Assembly: GCA_947089135.1 (NCBI GenBank)
Contig: CAMUJF010000007.1
Span: forward strand, 58,149 to 122,148
Direction of reading: 5' to 3'
DNA: 64,000 nucleotides
DNA from: an uncultured Clostridia bacterium
GTDB taxonomy: Bacteria > Bacillota > Clostridia > Oscillospirales > Ruminococcaceae
The position numbers and the translations under genes are program-made. The stretch's first letter is position 1, and the number at the start of each line of letters is the position of its first letter. The notes beneath the pieces were generated by a model. That model ran no database searches. It was not told the DNA's origin and saw only the letters and a list, made by a program, of their open reading frames with translations. Shown here one piece after another: positions 44,299 through 52,129 of the stretch.

Positions 44299-44982
44299 TT
44301 ACTCCTCAATATTATTTGTTATAAAAAAAGTAATCATTTTATTATCAGAATCAAAATCAACAAATAACTGATCTTGATTTTCAAAAATATATCTCAATTG
44401 ATTTCCGTGTGGGTCAGCTACATTAGGACCGCCCAATACAGCTATAACATCTTCGTATGTACTATTAGGTGTTATTCCCATTATTTCAAAATCAGGCAAT
44501 TCTCTATTAAATCCGCCTAAATAAAATCCTACAATATTCTTATTTATTAAATCCTCGTTATTGCTATTAAAAAATACAGCTGCAATATACTTATTTTTGT
44601 AATATAATTCACTGCCTATTTTATCAAACGATTGAGTATGGGCATAAACATCAGATAATGAGTAATCTAGTCCTAAATCTGAAATACTGCAAGGCAATTT
44701 TATTTGTTTATTATTTATTTTAATGTCGCCATTCAAATCATCCATAGTCCAATCAGTAATTTCAAACCCGGTAACAAACTGTGTTTCTTCCTGATTGTCC
44801 GAAGCAATTGTTTCGCTGACAGTTTGAATTGTACTTTTGGTTTCAGTGCTGACGTCAGTTTCAAAAGGTTTGCCGCATGCGGATAAGTAAAGTGATATGA
44901 TTAGTATGCCAACCAACATAAACTCTTGTTTAAGCCGTTTTTTTGATAAAAAACACTTGGACTCAATTTCGCTTTTTGTCAT
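44299..44982 (-). CDS. AT-rich lipoprotein of unknown function
   Basis: 227 residues, GGAGG before the ATG at 44982. Long charged n-region, hydrophobic stretch and lipobox LSAC (Cys 36). A Thr/Ser/Glu linker follows, then a globular domain (FEITDWTMDDLNGDIKINNK; GITPNSTYEDVIAVLGGPN; LRYIFENQDQLFVDFD) like small SmpA/BamE-type lipoprotein domains with a 'GpP' turn. Markedly AT-rich compared with genes on both sides, which suggests recent acquisition. Its stop codon is contained in the ribosome binding region of the LRR gene, 2 bases before that start. Confidence 0.72.
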   Translation of the reverse strand: MTKSEIESKCFLSKKRLKQEFMLVGILIISLYLSACGKPFETDVSTETKSTIQTVSETIASDNQEETQFVTGFEITDWTMDDLNGDIKINNKQIKLPCSISDLGLDYSLSDVYAHTQSFDKIGSELYYKNKYIAAVFFNSNNEDLINKNIVGFYLGGFNRELPDFEIMGITPNSTYEDVIAVLGGPNVADPHGNQLRYIFENQDQLFVDFDSDNKMITFFITNNIEE

Positions 44983-45031
44983 GTTTGCTTACCTCCAATT
45001 TAGTTTTGCAGCCGCTTTTTATACATCGGCT

Positions 45032-45907
45032 CTAAACATTCTCCGTCTCGGCATTCTGTACCGACGCCTGCGGAGGCGTGCGGCTTTCCTCTCCCCTGCC
45101 TATTGAGAACCGTCCTGCAACCTGTATCTCCTGAGGCGTAAACAGCAGCACGTCCGTGGTAAGGGGATTTTTCGCCTTTCTGTACTCGCTGAGAATGACC
45201 GTACCCAGTCCCTCCAGGATATTGTTGGTAATATTTTTAAGCACCAACAGGTTTTCCCTGGACGGAGCCACTACCAGAAATTTCGCTCCCAGCTTTTCGT
45301 ACACCGCCGACCTGAACTCGTTGCACATGATAAGCGAGCTGCAAAAAGCGGGTGAGGAAATTTTAAAATCCAGAGCCTTTATGCCGTCGCCAAGGGTTTC
45401 CTCTTTTATCTCGGCTTTTGAAAGTATCCTGCACATATTTCTGTCCGCCACCGAAAATACCACCTCGCGTGGCACTCCCCACTTTTTCAGGGTGTCCTCG
45501 TCGAGAAAATGTATTATCTCGTCGTCGGGAGTATAGACGGCTACCTTTTTCAGACCCTCCACAAAGTCCGCGCTTATCATATCCGCGGTAACGTCCTTGT
45601 CACGCATGATGAGCAGCCGCAGAAATTCCTGCCCGTTTGTAAAGGACACCATTCTGCCCTTTGTCAGACAGTCGTGCTCCAGACGGTTTATCAGCATATC
45701 CAGCTCCTCGTCGGAACGGCTTTTCTCATATGCCGCCCGCGCGTCGCTCACGTCCACGGTAAACATCACCGTGCCGTTGGAAACCTCGTACTGACCGTCC
45801 TCACGCTTCGATACTATATTGAACTGCCGCCGCTTCAGCGCGTTCCTGAATCCGGCGTCAAATTTATCGCGGACGAAAAGACCGCCGAATTTTTCCGCAA
45901 GCTTCAT
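45032..45907 (-). CDS. DUF1444-like cytoplasmic protein
   Basis: 291 residues from the ATG at 45907 (MKLAEKFGG), with AAAGGAG upstream; the frame goes to 45934. The C-terminal half resembles YtpQ/DUF1444: SPAFCSSLIMCNEFRSAVYE, then LGAKFLVVAPSRENLLVLKN, a strand-helix-strand typical of that family. The end is a low-complexity Pro/Gln/Glu tail. No catalytic motif. Family call is tentative. Confidence 0.6.
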   Translation of the reverse strand: MKLAEKFGGLFVRDKFDAGFRNALKRRQFNIVSKREDGQYEVSNGTVMFTVDVSDARAAYEKSRSDEELDMLINRLEHDCLTKGRMVSFTNGQEFLRLLIMRDKDVTADMISADFVEGLKKVAVYTPDDEIIHFLDEDTLKKWGVPREVVFSVADRNMCRILSKAEIKEETLGDGIKALDFKISSPAFCSSLIMCNEFRSAVYEKLGAKFLVVAPSRENLLVLKNITNNILEGLGTVILSEYRKAKNPLTTDVLLFTPQEIQVAGRFSIGRGEESRTPPQASVQNAETENV

Positions 45908-46022
45908 AAGCCGCGATTCTCCTTTCGGTAACAAGTAACAAATACATACAGTAAGTATAACATATTTGACGGGATTTGTACACAGGTTTCGTAAAAAAAT
46001 CTTCGGATATTTTTAATCGCGC

Positions 46023-46751
46023 CTAATCATGACGCTGTTCTTCATTTGAGAACATTTCACAGAACCGTCCCGCAAAGGCAGGCGGCTCTCCCTTTGCGTA
46101 GAGGTGGGAAATATCCCCTATTGAGCTTGCTCTGAAAAAGGCGACACCCTCCCTACGCTCCTCGGAGCATAGGGTCGTAACCGACGTGGGAGCTGTCATG
46201 AGACTGTGCCATAATATCATCGGCGAGACTCCGAAAAGATGTCCTAGCATAACGCACTGCACTCCGAAGTGACAGAAAAACACAATGGTATCCTCGTTGG
46301 GCTTTTCCGCGCGGTAGACAAGACCGTCCCGTTTGTAGCCGTGGCGTTCAAGCACCTCGTCCAGACCGTCCCAGACTGCTTTAAGTCCCGACTCCATTCC
46401 TGCCGACTTCATTATCGGAACATTGTACCAACCGTCCTTTTGGTAATATTCGGGAACGGCTGTCCAGTCGGCGGGGAGCATATCCCACGGTATCCGCTTC
46501 GTACCCGTCACAGAGTCGTCTATCCGCACGTCATACTCCCGAAGCCATGGCAGGACTTCCGCTTCGCGCCCTGCCTTTTTAAGCGTAAGGGAAGCAGTGT
46601 CCCTCGCCCGACCGAGAGGTGAAACGTAGTACTGCTTAACATCGAGGGGAGCAATGCGTTCCGAAAGCATATCGGCTTCGCGCCAGCCCTTTTCGGTAAG
46701 GGAGTCTATGGAATAATCGGGGTCGCCGTGGCGTATTATCAGAATTTTCAT
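46023..46751 (-). CDS. Histidine phosphatase family protein (phosphoglycerate mutase-like)
   Basis: 242 residues. Catalytic LIIRHGDPDYS at the N-terminus with phospho-His in RHG, second Arg in VSPLGRARDTA, and the late His in VFFCHFGVQCVMLGHL. Phosphatase or mutase on a small phosphorylated metabolite. GGAGGA precedes the ATG. Monocistronic. Confidence 0.9.
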   Translation of the reverse strand: MKILIIRHGDPDYSIDSLTEKGWREADMLSERIAPLDVKQYYVSPLGRARDTASLTLKKAGREAEVLPWLREYDVRIDDSVTGTKRIPWDMLPADWTAVPEYYQKDGWYNVPIMKSAGMESGLKAVWDGLDEVLERHGYKRDGLVYRAEKPNEDTIVFFCHFGVQCVMLGHLFGVSPMILWHSLMTAPTSVTTLCSEERREGVAFFRASSIGDISHLYAKGEPPAFAGRFCEMFSNEEQRHD

Positions 46752-46813
46752 ATATGTAAAGTCCTCCGTAAGGTTTTCTTTAATTATAACGCTTTCGGGG
46801 TATTATGTCAACT

Positions 46814-46918
46814 TATCCTGATCCCTCATTGAATTATGCACGATTTCTCGCCGCAAAACCCGTATATTAAAGCTTTTACGGCGATTTCTTGTTCATATTT
46901 CTAATGAGGGATCAGTAT
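46814..46918. repeat. Dispersed ~105-bp palindromic repeat, copy B
   Basis: TGATCCCTCATTGAATTATG at the left and CTAATGAGGGATCAGTATTA at the right, with inner arms CGCCGCAAAA / TTTTACGGCG. Same plan as 34302-34405 and 61698-61802. Confidence 0.85.
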
Positions 46919-46949
46919 TAAAACGGCGGACAAAGCCCTGTCCGCCGTA
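46918..46949 (-). terminator. Terminator of the SLOG gene
   Basis: Stem ACGGCGGACA / TGTCCGCCGT followed on the minus strand by TTTTAATA; adjoins repeat copy B. Confidence 0.75.
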
Positions 46950-46956
46950 AGTATTA

Positions 46957-47427
46957 TTATTTCAGGTTTATTATTTCCCTGCCAAGCTTTTCCGCCATAC
47001 GCACGGTCTGTGCCGTACCGCTGCGGCGGCTTTTTTCGTCGCGGTAACAAACACATACATCGCCCAGCTCGGCAAGACGGGCGTTCCGCAGCTTCATGCA
47101 GTCTTTGCCGTAATGCTCCGAAACAATTTCAACGCTGTCTGCCTCTTCAAGTATTTTTCGGTACTCCTCTTTATCGAAGCTGCTCCATCTTGCGATATGT
47201 TCCTCCGGGGGACACGGCAGTATCAGATGCAGCTTTATAAACGGAACGCGCTCGTCCCGAAATTTCAAAACAATACTTTCGCAGAGCATATCCCAGCCTA
47301 TAGCTCCGCCTGCGTAAAAGTCTGTCGCGCCGCCGAGGATAAGTTCTTTTATGGTTGACATAAGCTTTGGAATGGTTTCCAATTCATTTTCGACATTTCT
47401 GTGACCTGTAAAGAATACTGATTTCAT
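46957..47427 (-). CDS. SLOG-fold protein of the DUF1273/YpsA group
   Basis: 156 residues. FFTGHRNV at the N-terminus, FYAGGAIGWDMLCESIVL (nucleotide-binding GGxxGxD), LILPCPPEEHIARW and the C-terminal RSGTAQTVRMAEKLGREI. SLOG proteins bind nucleotide derivatives and may be sensors in conflict systems; YpsA in Firmicutes affects cell division. Divergent from the XRE gene and probably under its control, since an operator-like palindrome covers its promoter. Confidence 0.85.
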   Translation of the reverse strand: MKSVFFTGHRNVENELETIPKLMSTIKELILGGATDFYAGGAIGWDMLCESIVLKFRDERVPFIKLHLILPCPPEEHIARWSSFDKEEYRKILEEADSVEIVSEHYGKDCMKLRNARLAELGDVCVCYRDEKSRRSGTAQTVRMAEKLGREIINLK

Positions 47428-47461
47428 TAAACATCACCTTTAATTTAATATAATTGTATAA

Positions 47462-47490
47462 ATTATAACCTATCACATAATATTTGTCAA
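47462..47490 (-). promoter_or_regulatory. Consensus promoter of the SLOG gene
   Basis: TTGACA (47485-47490), 17-base spacer, TATAAT (47462-47467); 35 bases before the SLOG start. Confidence 0.82.
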
Positions 47491-47502
47491 TAATATTATG
47501 TG
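47474..47502. promoter_or_regulatory. Perfect palindrome overlapping the SLOG promoter, candidate XRE operator
   Basis: CACATAATATT and AATATTATGTG flank a 7-base spacer. One half lies in the promoter spacer and the other just before -35, so bound protein would block RNA polymerase. Confidence 0.65.
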
Positions 47503-47510
47503 GCAAGTTA

Positions 47511-47539
47511 TTAAACTTTAAAACAATATATACTATAAT
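47511..47539 (+). promoter_or_regulatory. Promoter of the XRE regulator gene
   Basis: TTAAAC (47511-47516), 17-base spacer, TATAAT (47534-47539), 25 bases from the ATG. Confidence 0.6.
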
Positions 47540-47563
47540 TTATTATGTCAGAGGTGATATTAA

Positions 47564-47887
47564 ATGGAACTTGACTGGTTTGAGGTCGGCGCAAGAATAA
47601 GCAGCCAACGCAACAAATTAGGACTTAAACAGCAGGACATATATGAAACTATGTCAATTTCACAAAATCATTACAGCCGAATTGAAAACGGTCATGTTGG
47701 CATATCTATTGAAAAACTGATCCAATTAAGCGATATCTTGAATATTTCAATTGATTATATTCTAACAGGAAAAATACCAAGGTGTAATAAAACTGATTTT
47801 GAGAAAAAATACAGCGAGCTTACAAATAAACAAAAGAAATATATAGATCAGCAAATTGACTGTCTCAAAAAATTTAATTTAAGATAA
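47564..47887 (+). CDS. XRE family HTH transcriptional regulator
   Basis: 107 residues. N-terminal HTH_3 domain, residues ~9-65: ISSQRNKLGLKQQDIYETM, SISQNHYSRIENGHVGIS, IEKLIQLSDILNISIDYIL. The last 40 residues form a helix (KKYSELTNKQKKYIDQQI) that could dimerise. GAGGTGAT precedes the ATG. It faces the SLOG gene across a shared control region with a palindrome. AT-rich gene. Confidence 0.9.
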   Translation: MELDWFEVGARISSQRNKLGLKQQDIYETMSISQNHYSRIENGHVGISIEKLIQLSDILNISIDYILTGKIPRCNKTDFEKKYSELTNKQKKYIDQQIDCLKKFNLR

Positions 47888-47924
47888 CTGAACAAGGGCT
47901 GCGATATTAAGAGAAAGCAGCATT

Positions 47925-47958
47925 AAGGGCGGTAATTTTTCCCGCCCTTTTGTTTTTA
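47925..47958 (+). terminator. Terminator of the XRE gene
   Basis: AAGGGCGG / CCCGCCCTT stem followed by TTGTTTTTATTT, 38 bases after the stop. Confidence 0.8.
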
Positions 47959-48004
47959 TTTAATATTTTTGAAAATTATAGTATGCGCGTGAAGTCGGGG
48001 GTCA

Positions 48005-48311
48005 GACACCCAAAAGGGAGAGGTGGGAGAAAAATCAGGACTAAGGGACGCTGGGACTCCCCCCTCTCCCTTTTAGGTTTCTACCCCCGCACCCCCTACT
48101 TCCTTAATCCCACACCCCTCTCCCAACGCTAACTAAAAAGTCTTTAGTTGACTAAGATAACGCGCATAGCGTAGCAGGGGAGGAAGAGAGTAAAGGAAAA
48201 GGGAGATGCACGAAAAACATCGCAAGCGATGTTTGGAAAACCATAAGGGAGAGGGAGGGGGCGTGCGAGCGTCCTTTAAGTCCCAATGAGCCCCCTCCCT
48301 CTTCCTTTGGG
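48005..48311. repeat. Non-coding palindromic purine/pyrimidine-biased region
   Basis: Two large imperfect hairpins in opposite orientation: 48005-48080 (arms AAAAGGGAGAGG / CCTCTCCCTTTT) and 48241-48311 (arms AAGGGAGAGGGAGGGGGC / GCCCCCTCCCTCTTCCTTT), and a small perfect hairpin at 48215-48235 (AAACATCGC / GCGATGTTT). Arms of both large hairpins share the AAGGGAGAGG core. The 47888-48512 gap contains no plausible gene; short frames across it have no ribosome site. Confidence 0.6.
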
Positions 48312-48447
48312 TTGTCCCCCTCGTACCTCCCGCAATAAACTATAATTTCCAAGAATAATAAATCAAGACAAGGCAAAACAAAAGTACAACGCTAAACAAC
48401 AATTTATTTCATAAAAATTGATTTCCGCAGCTGAACTGTGTCAATAC

Positions 48448-48476
48448 TTGCCTTTAAAGGAAAAATATGTTATAAT
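48448..48476 (+). promoter_or_regulatory. Promoter of the paralogous membrane protein pair
   Basis: TTGCCT (48448-48453), 17-base spacer, TATAAT (48471-48476), 36 bases before the gene at 48513. Confidence 0.7.
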
Positions 48477-48512
48477 TAATAATAAATAAAGCCGCGAAAA
48501 GGAGGCTCTCTC

Positions 48513-49253
48513 ATGAAAAACGAAACCGACGTGCTGGAATTCGATTTTCCCGACTACGAGGAGCCTTACCCTCCTTTCCCCGACATAAAGGTCGCGGACT
48601 TTGACAAGGAAGATTCTTATGCCCGCAACAGGGATATTGCGGAAAAGCTGTACGCGGATAATCTGAAAAAAGAAAAACTCCGCGCCGTAAAGCTCCGCAA
48701 GACCGAACGGAAAAGGCATAAACAAGCCGCGCGCTTGAAAAAACGTCCGCTAAGAAGAATACTTTCCATTATCGGACTGTTTCTGCTTGTCGAAGTCTCG
48801 GCGCTGTTTATTTCCGTCGGCGGAGGCGAGTGGCTTGTCGGTCTTGTTTTTGATGACAGTCAAACAATGGACGAAACAAAAGCAAAAGAATTTTTTGAAT
48901 CGGTAAAGATCACAGCGCAGATTGAAAGCGTGGAAAAATCCTACAGCGATTACGGAAACACAGCTGTGACGGTAAAATTTACAGTAGAGAACATAGGCGA
49001 TGCGGGGATAAGCTTCAAGCCTTGCTGGTTTTACGCAGTATGGGACGACGGATATACGAATCCGATGATAGCGGACAGCGAAAGATTTTCATACAACGAC
49101 AAGAAAGGCTTCTGGTACAACGCGCACGTCCCTGCCGGAGAACAGGTCAGCTTTTCCTCCAAATACTATGTATCGGAGGAAACCAAGATAGAACGCCTTG
49201 CCTATAATGTCTACGGCGGACTTTTCCTTTATGTGAATATTGACGGCAGTTAA
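48513..49253 (+). CDS. Single-span membrane protein with DPDYEEPYPPFP-type N-terminus
   Basis: 246 residues. Cytoplasmic N-terminal motif DFPDYEEPYPPFPDIKVADF then DKEDSYARNRDIAEKLY, a basic stretch (KLRKTERKRHKQAARLKK), one transmembrane helix (residues ~85-105), and an extracytoplasmic beta domain (KITAQIESVEKSYSDYGNTA; VTVKFTVENIGD; YNAHVPAGEQVSFSSKYYV) of the DUF4352/FixG-like Ig type. No family name recognised. The next gene repeats the same architecture. Confidence 0.7.
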   Translation: MKNETDVLEFDFPDYEEPYPPFPDIKVADFDKEDSYARNRDIAEKLYADNLKKEKLRAVKLRKTERKRHKQAARLKKRPLRRILSIIGLFLLVEVSALFISVGGGEWLVGLVFDDSQTMDETKAKEFFESVKITAQIESVEKSYSDYGNTAVTVKFTVENIGDAGISFKPCWFYAVWDDGYTNPMIADSERFSYNDKKGFWYNAHVPAGEQVSFSSKYYVSEETKIERLAYNVYGGLFLYVNIDGS

Positions 49254-49265
49254 GGAGGGTACAGC

Positions 49266-50024
49266 TTGAACGAGGAATATGATATAGTGGAAATGGATTT
49301 CCCCGACTATGAGGAGCCTTATCCTCCGTTTCCCGACGTAAAAGTCGCGGACTTTGACAAGGAGGATTCCTACAGCCGCAACAGAGCAATAGCCGATAAG
49401 CTTTACGATGAGAACCAAAAAGAGGAAGATCGGCGCAGGGAAGAAGTCCGACGCGCCGAACGGGCAAAAATGGAGCGTCTCAATCCCGCCGCTCTCCGCC
49501 CTAAATCAAAGATCGCGAAAATTGTCCCCGCCGCTGCGGCAATATTGGCAATAACGGCAATGGTCGCCACAAGCCTTACCAGCGGGGGAATGATAAGACC
49601 TCCCGACGGCGCAGTTTCTTTAAACGAAGCAGCCGCGGAAACGTTCGGACCGTTTGAAAAGGAAGACGGAACTGTCGTTTACAATACAAGCAGCTTATGT
49701 TATAAAATTTCGCTGATAAAGAAAACATCGGACAGCCTTTCATTTTCTGTTGATATTAAAAATCTGTCTGAAAACAACTATACTTTTCAAGATGCCAACT
49801 TTTATATTTCGGACGGTACAAAATGAATTTTTGTCCGTACTGATCCAAACGTAAACTACAGATTTGGGGTATTATACTACGGATCTTTCCCTGCCCAAGT
49901 CTCGTTTGAAACAAAGAGCGGCTTTGACTGCAAATATATCGGCTATTACGAAAAATACCCGTCCGAATACTACAGAACACAAAGTCCCAATGACTTTGAG
50001 ATTTCTGTTGAAGAGCTTTTATGA
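49266..50024 (+). pseudogene. Paralogue of the preceding gene interrupted by an in-frame TGA
   Basis: TTG start with GGAGGG upstream. Codons 1-186 give the same N-terminal motif (MDFPDYEEPYPPFPDVKVAD), basic region, helix and first half of the beta domain, ending FYISDGTK. A TGA at 49824-49826 then stops translation, yet the same frame stays open to 50024 and completes the domain (IFVRTDPNVNYRFGVLYYGS ... FDCKYIGYYEKYPSEYYRTQ). So either a recent nonsense mutation, a sequencing error, or readthrough. The 3' end overlaps the gpr stop by 6 bases. As annotated, only 49266-49826 would be translated. Confidence 0.75.
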
Positions 50025-50876
50025 CAATGCGGTAATATCCTCAATAGTAAGCATTGGCTGTACCGCCTTGTTGATCGAATAGGCAAGCAGCTTTGCGGTA
50101 CGGTCGATAAGCTGATCCACGTCACGGGGAGTCACCATCATGTTTGGCAGATGCTTGTCGGGAGGATTTCCCGTAATGCTTTCCACAATAGTGTGCATAT
50201 CCACAACGGTGGGTACTCCTATGGCTATCACGGGAACTCCCACAGTAGCCTCGGAAAGCTCCTTGCGGCGGTTCTGCACCCCCGAACCGGGAGATATCCC
50301 CGTGTCGGTAAGCTGAATCGTAGTACCCAGGCGGGACACGTCCGAACAGGCAAGAGCGTCGATAACTATAACGCAGTCGGGCTTAGCCACGTCGCATATT
50401 GATTTTATTATCTCCGCAGCTTCGATACCCGTCTGTCCCAGTACTCCGGGAGCTATCGCAGAAACGCTGTTGAGCTGTCTCAGCTCGTGACCGTCGGGAA
50501 GCACGTCCTGCAAATGACGGGTTGCGATTATGCGGGACACTACAAGCGGTCCGAGAGCGTCGGGAGTAATGTCCGAGTTTCCCAGTCCCGCCACAAGAGC
50601 GGTCTTTCGTCCGCTGCCTTTAAGAGCGATTATTTCGGCGGCAATGTTTGCCACCTGCTCGTCAAAATCCTGCGGACTTGCCGAAAGCCTGTCGGTCTCC
50701 ACAGTAACGTACCGTCCGCGGCTTTTGCCTATGCGCATACCCGCCGCGTCGTCGGCGACTATTATTTCCGTTACCGAGCAGGCGGAGCTTTTCCGAAGCT
50801 TGCGCTTTATTCCTTTCGGCAGACTTTCAGCGTCCTCGTCGATCATTTCAACGGCAAGGTCTGTTCTAATTGACAT
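50019..50876 (-). CDS. gpr: Spore germination protease GPR
   Basis: 285 residues. Degrades small acid-soluble proteins during germination; made as a zymogen in the forespore. Start MSIRTDLAVEMIDED is the GPR N-terminus with the propeptide region containing TDLA; other signatures: VAGLGNSDITPDALGPLVV, APGVLGQTGIEAAEII, VIVIDALACSDVSRLGTTIQ, and VVDMHTIVESITG. Shorter than the B. subtilis enzyme, as usual for clostridial forms. Marks the organism as spore-forming lineage. Confidence 0.96.
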   Translation of the reverse strand: MSIRTDLAVEMIDEDAESLPKGIKRKLRKSSACSVTEIIVADDAAGMRIGKSRGRYVTVETDRLSASPQDFDEQVANIAAEIIALKGSGRKTALVAGLGNSDITPDALGPLVVSRIIATRHLQDVLPDGHELRQLNSVSAIAPGVLGQTGIEAAEIIKSICDVAKPDCVIVIDALACSDVSRLGTTIQLTDTGISPGSGVQNRRKELSEATVGVPVIAIGVPTVVDMHTIVESITGNPPDKHLPNMMVTPRDVDQLIDRTAKLLAYSINKAVQPMLTIEDITALS

Positions 50877-51005
50877 GGTTTATCTATCCTTTCAAATGCA
50901 AGATTTATAGGGGCAAAAAGCAGGGATCGGCTTTTTCGGCATTTGTTTTGGACATAATAGCCAAAAAAGCTCAAAAAAATTTTTTATAATTTTTCACGGC
51001 GGCTA

Positions 51006-51034
51006 TTGAAATAAATGCGAAAAAATGTTAATAT
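51006..51034 (+). promoter_or_regulatory. Promoter of rpsT
   Basis: TTGAAA (51006-51011), 17-base spacer, TAATAT (51029-51034), about 200 bases upstream of the gene. Confidence 0.65.
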
Positions 51035-51044
51035 TATTGTTAGG

Positions 51045-51236
51045 CGTTTTCATGTCCGCGCGTACGGTTAAGGCAGTCGTACTGTCAAGCCGCCCGACGG
51101 AGGATAGGAACTGCCGTCCGTAAAGTACACACCTCCCGCAGAGCCGTCCGTGTCAGGCTCCCGCGGCGGTTATGCCGGTTTTATTTTTATTTAGTATTAC
51201 CGCGAAAGAACAAATTATTTAATTGTTTAAGGAGAG
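51045..51236 (+). promoter_or_regulatory. Long structured 5' leader of rpsT
   Basis: G/C-rich leader in an otherwise AT-rich gap, with several complementary segments (GACGG..CCGTCC at 51098-51121, GCCG..CGGC at 51143-51178). It ends in a T-rich stretch followed by AAGGAGAG for rpsT. It may carry autogenous control by S20, but I cannot match it to a known leader family. Confidence 0.4.
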
Positions 51237-51242
51237 AATATT

Positions 51243-51506
51243 ATGCCTAACATCAAATCCGCAAAAAAGAGAGTTAAAGTTATCGCTGCAAAGACAATGC
51301 AGAACAAGGCTGTTAAGTCCAACCTCAGAACCGTTCTCAAGAAGGCTGACGCAGCCTGCGCAAATAAGGCTGATGATTCCGAGGCTGCTATCAGACTGGC
51401 AATGAAAAAGGTTGACCAGGCTGCCGCAAAGAATATCATTCACAAGAACGCTGCCGCAAGAAAGAAGTCTCAGCTTGCAAAGAAGCTCAATTCCGCCAAG
51501 GCATAA
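51243..51506 (+). CDS. rpsT: 30S ribosomal protein S20
   Basis: 87 residues, normal length. MPNIKSAKKRVKVIAAKTMQ start, basic three-helix bundle, with NIIHKNAAARKKSQLAKKLN at the end, all typical for S20, which binds 16S rRNA. Located next to gpr, as in many Firmicutes. Confidence 0.97.
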   Translation: MPNIKSAKKRVKVIAAKTMQNKAVKSNLRTVLKKADAACANKADDSEAAIRLAMKKVDQAAAKNIIHKNAAARKKSQLAKKLNSAKA

Positions 51507-51530
51507 GAGCAATCGTATAGGAGAATTACA

Positions 51531-51566
51531 AGCCCGTCCTGCCGTAAAAGACAGGACGGGTTTTTG
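51531..51566 (+). terminator. Terminator of rpsT
   Basis: CCCGTCCTG / CAGGACGGG stem with a TTTTTG tail, 25-30 bases after the stop. Confidence 0.88.
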
Positions 51567-51585
51567 CATTAGGTAAAAATATAAA

Positions 51586-51626
51586 GCAGGCGCGGGAATC
51601 GGAGCAGCTCCGTTTTCCGCGCCTGC
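51586..51626 (-). terminator. Terminator of the small lipoprotein gene
   Basis: GCAGGCGCGG / CCGCGCCTGC stem with an inner GGAGC-GCTCC stem, followed on the minus strand by TTTATATTTTT. Confidence 0.8.
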
Positions 51627-51683
51627 TATTCGTTATACAAGCTTTATAATCATAAGATTTCGGTACTGAATATCCGCCGCTGT

Positions 51684-52070
51684 CTATCTTGCGCGGGCGG
51701 CATTGTTATTTCCATTGCCATTGCTGTTGCCGTTTGCGCCGTCTGCTCCATCTGCTCCGTCAAGAACGTCTCCGACGATATCCTCCGCGCCTGTTACAAC
51801 ATCGTCCACGATATCGTTCACATCTGTGCCAAGCTCTTCAAGGAATCCGTCTCCGTCAACATCGCCCGTCTCGGAGTTCATTCCGTCCGACTGTGATTCG
51901 GAGCCCGTCATGGTATCCGACATTGATTCCGACTGGGACTGGGACGATTGAGACGACTGGGAAGTCTGAGAGGTCTGTGATTCCGCAGAACCGCCGTCGC
52001 CTCCCGAACAGCCCGTAAACAAAACTGCCGCTGCCGAAAGCGCAATTATTGCTGAAAAAATCTTCTTCAT
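51684..52070 (-). CDS. Small low-complexity lipoprotein
   Basis: 128 residues. Lipobox FTGC (Cys 21), then a Ser/Gln/Thr-rich linker (SQTSQTSQSSQSSQ) and an acidic Asp/Gly/Val region (DVNDIVDDVVTGAEDIVGDV) ending in Asn/Gly repeats and NNAARAR. No fold is evident. Probably a surface-attached spacer or lipoprotein of unknown role. Monocistronic. Confidence 0.7.
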   Translation of the reverse strand: MKKIFSAIIALSAAAVLFTGCSGGDGGSAESQTSQTSQSSQSSQSQSESMSDTMTGSESQSDGMNSETGDVDGDGFLEELGTDVNDIVDDVVTGAEDIVGDVLDGADGADGANGNSNGNGNNNAARAR

Positions 52071-52129
52071 CAGGAAATTCCTTTCCCGCGGGATTTATGC
52101 TTTCCGCGTTCTGTTATCCGTCAACAATA

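Noticed and set aside
49824..49826. In-frame TGA as a selenocysteine codon
   Set aside because: No SECIS-like hairpin directly after it was evident, the position is in an Ig-like domain without redox motif, and the paralogue offers no Cys there.
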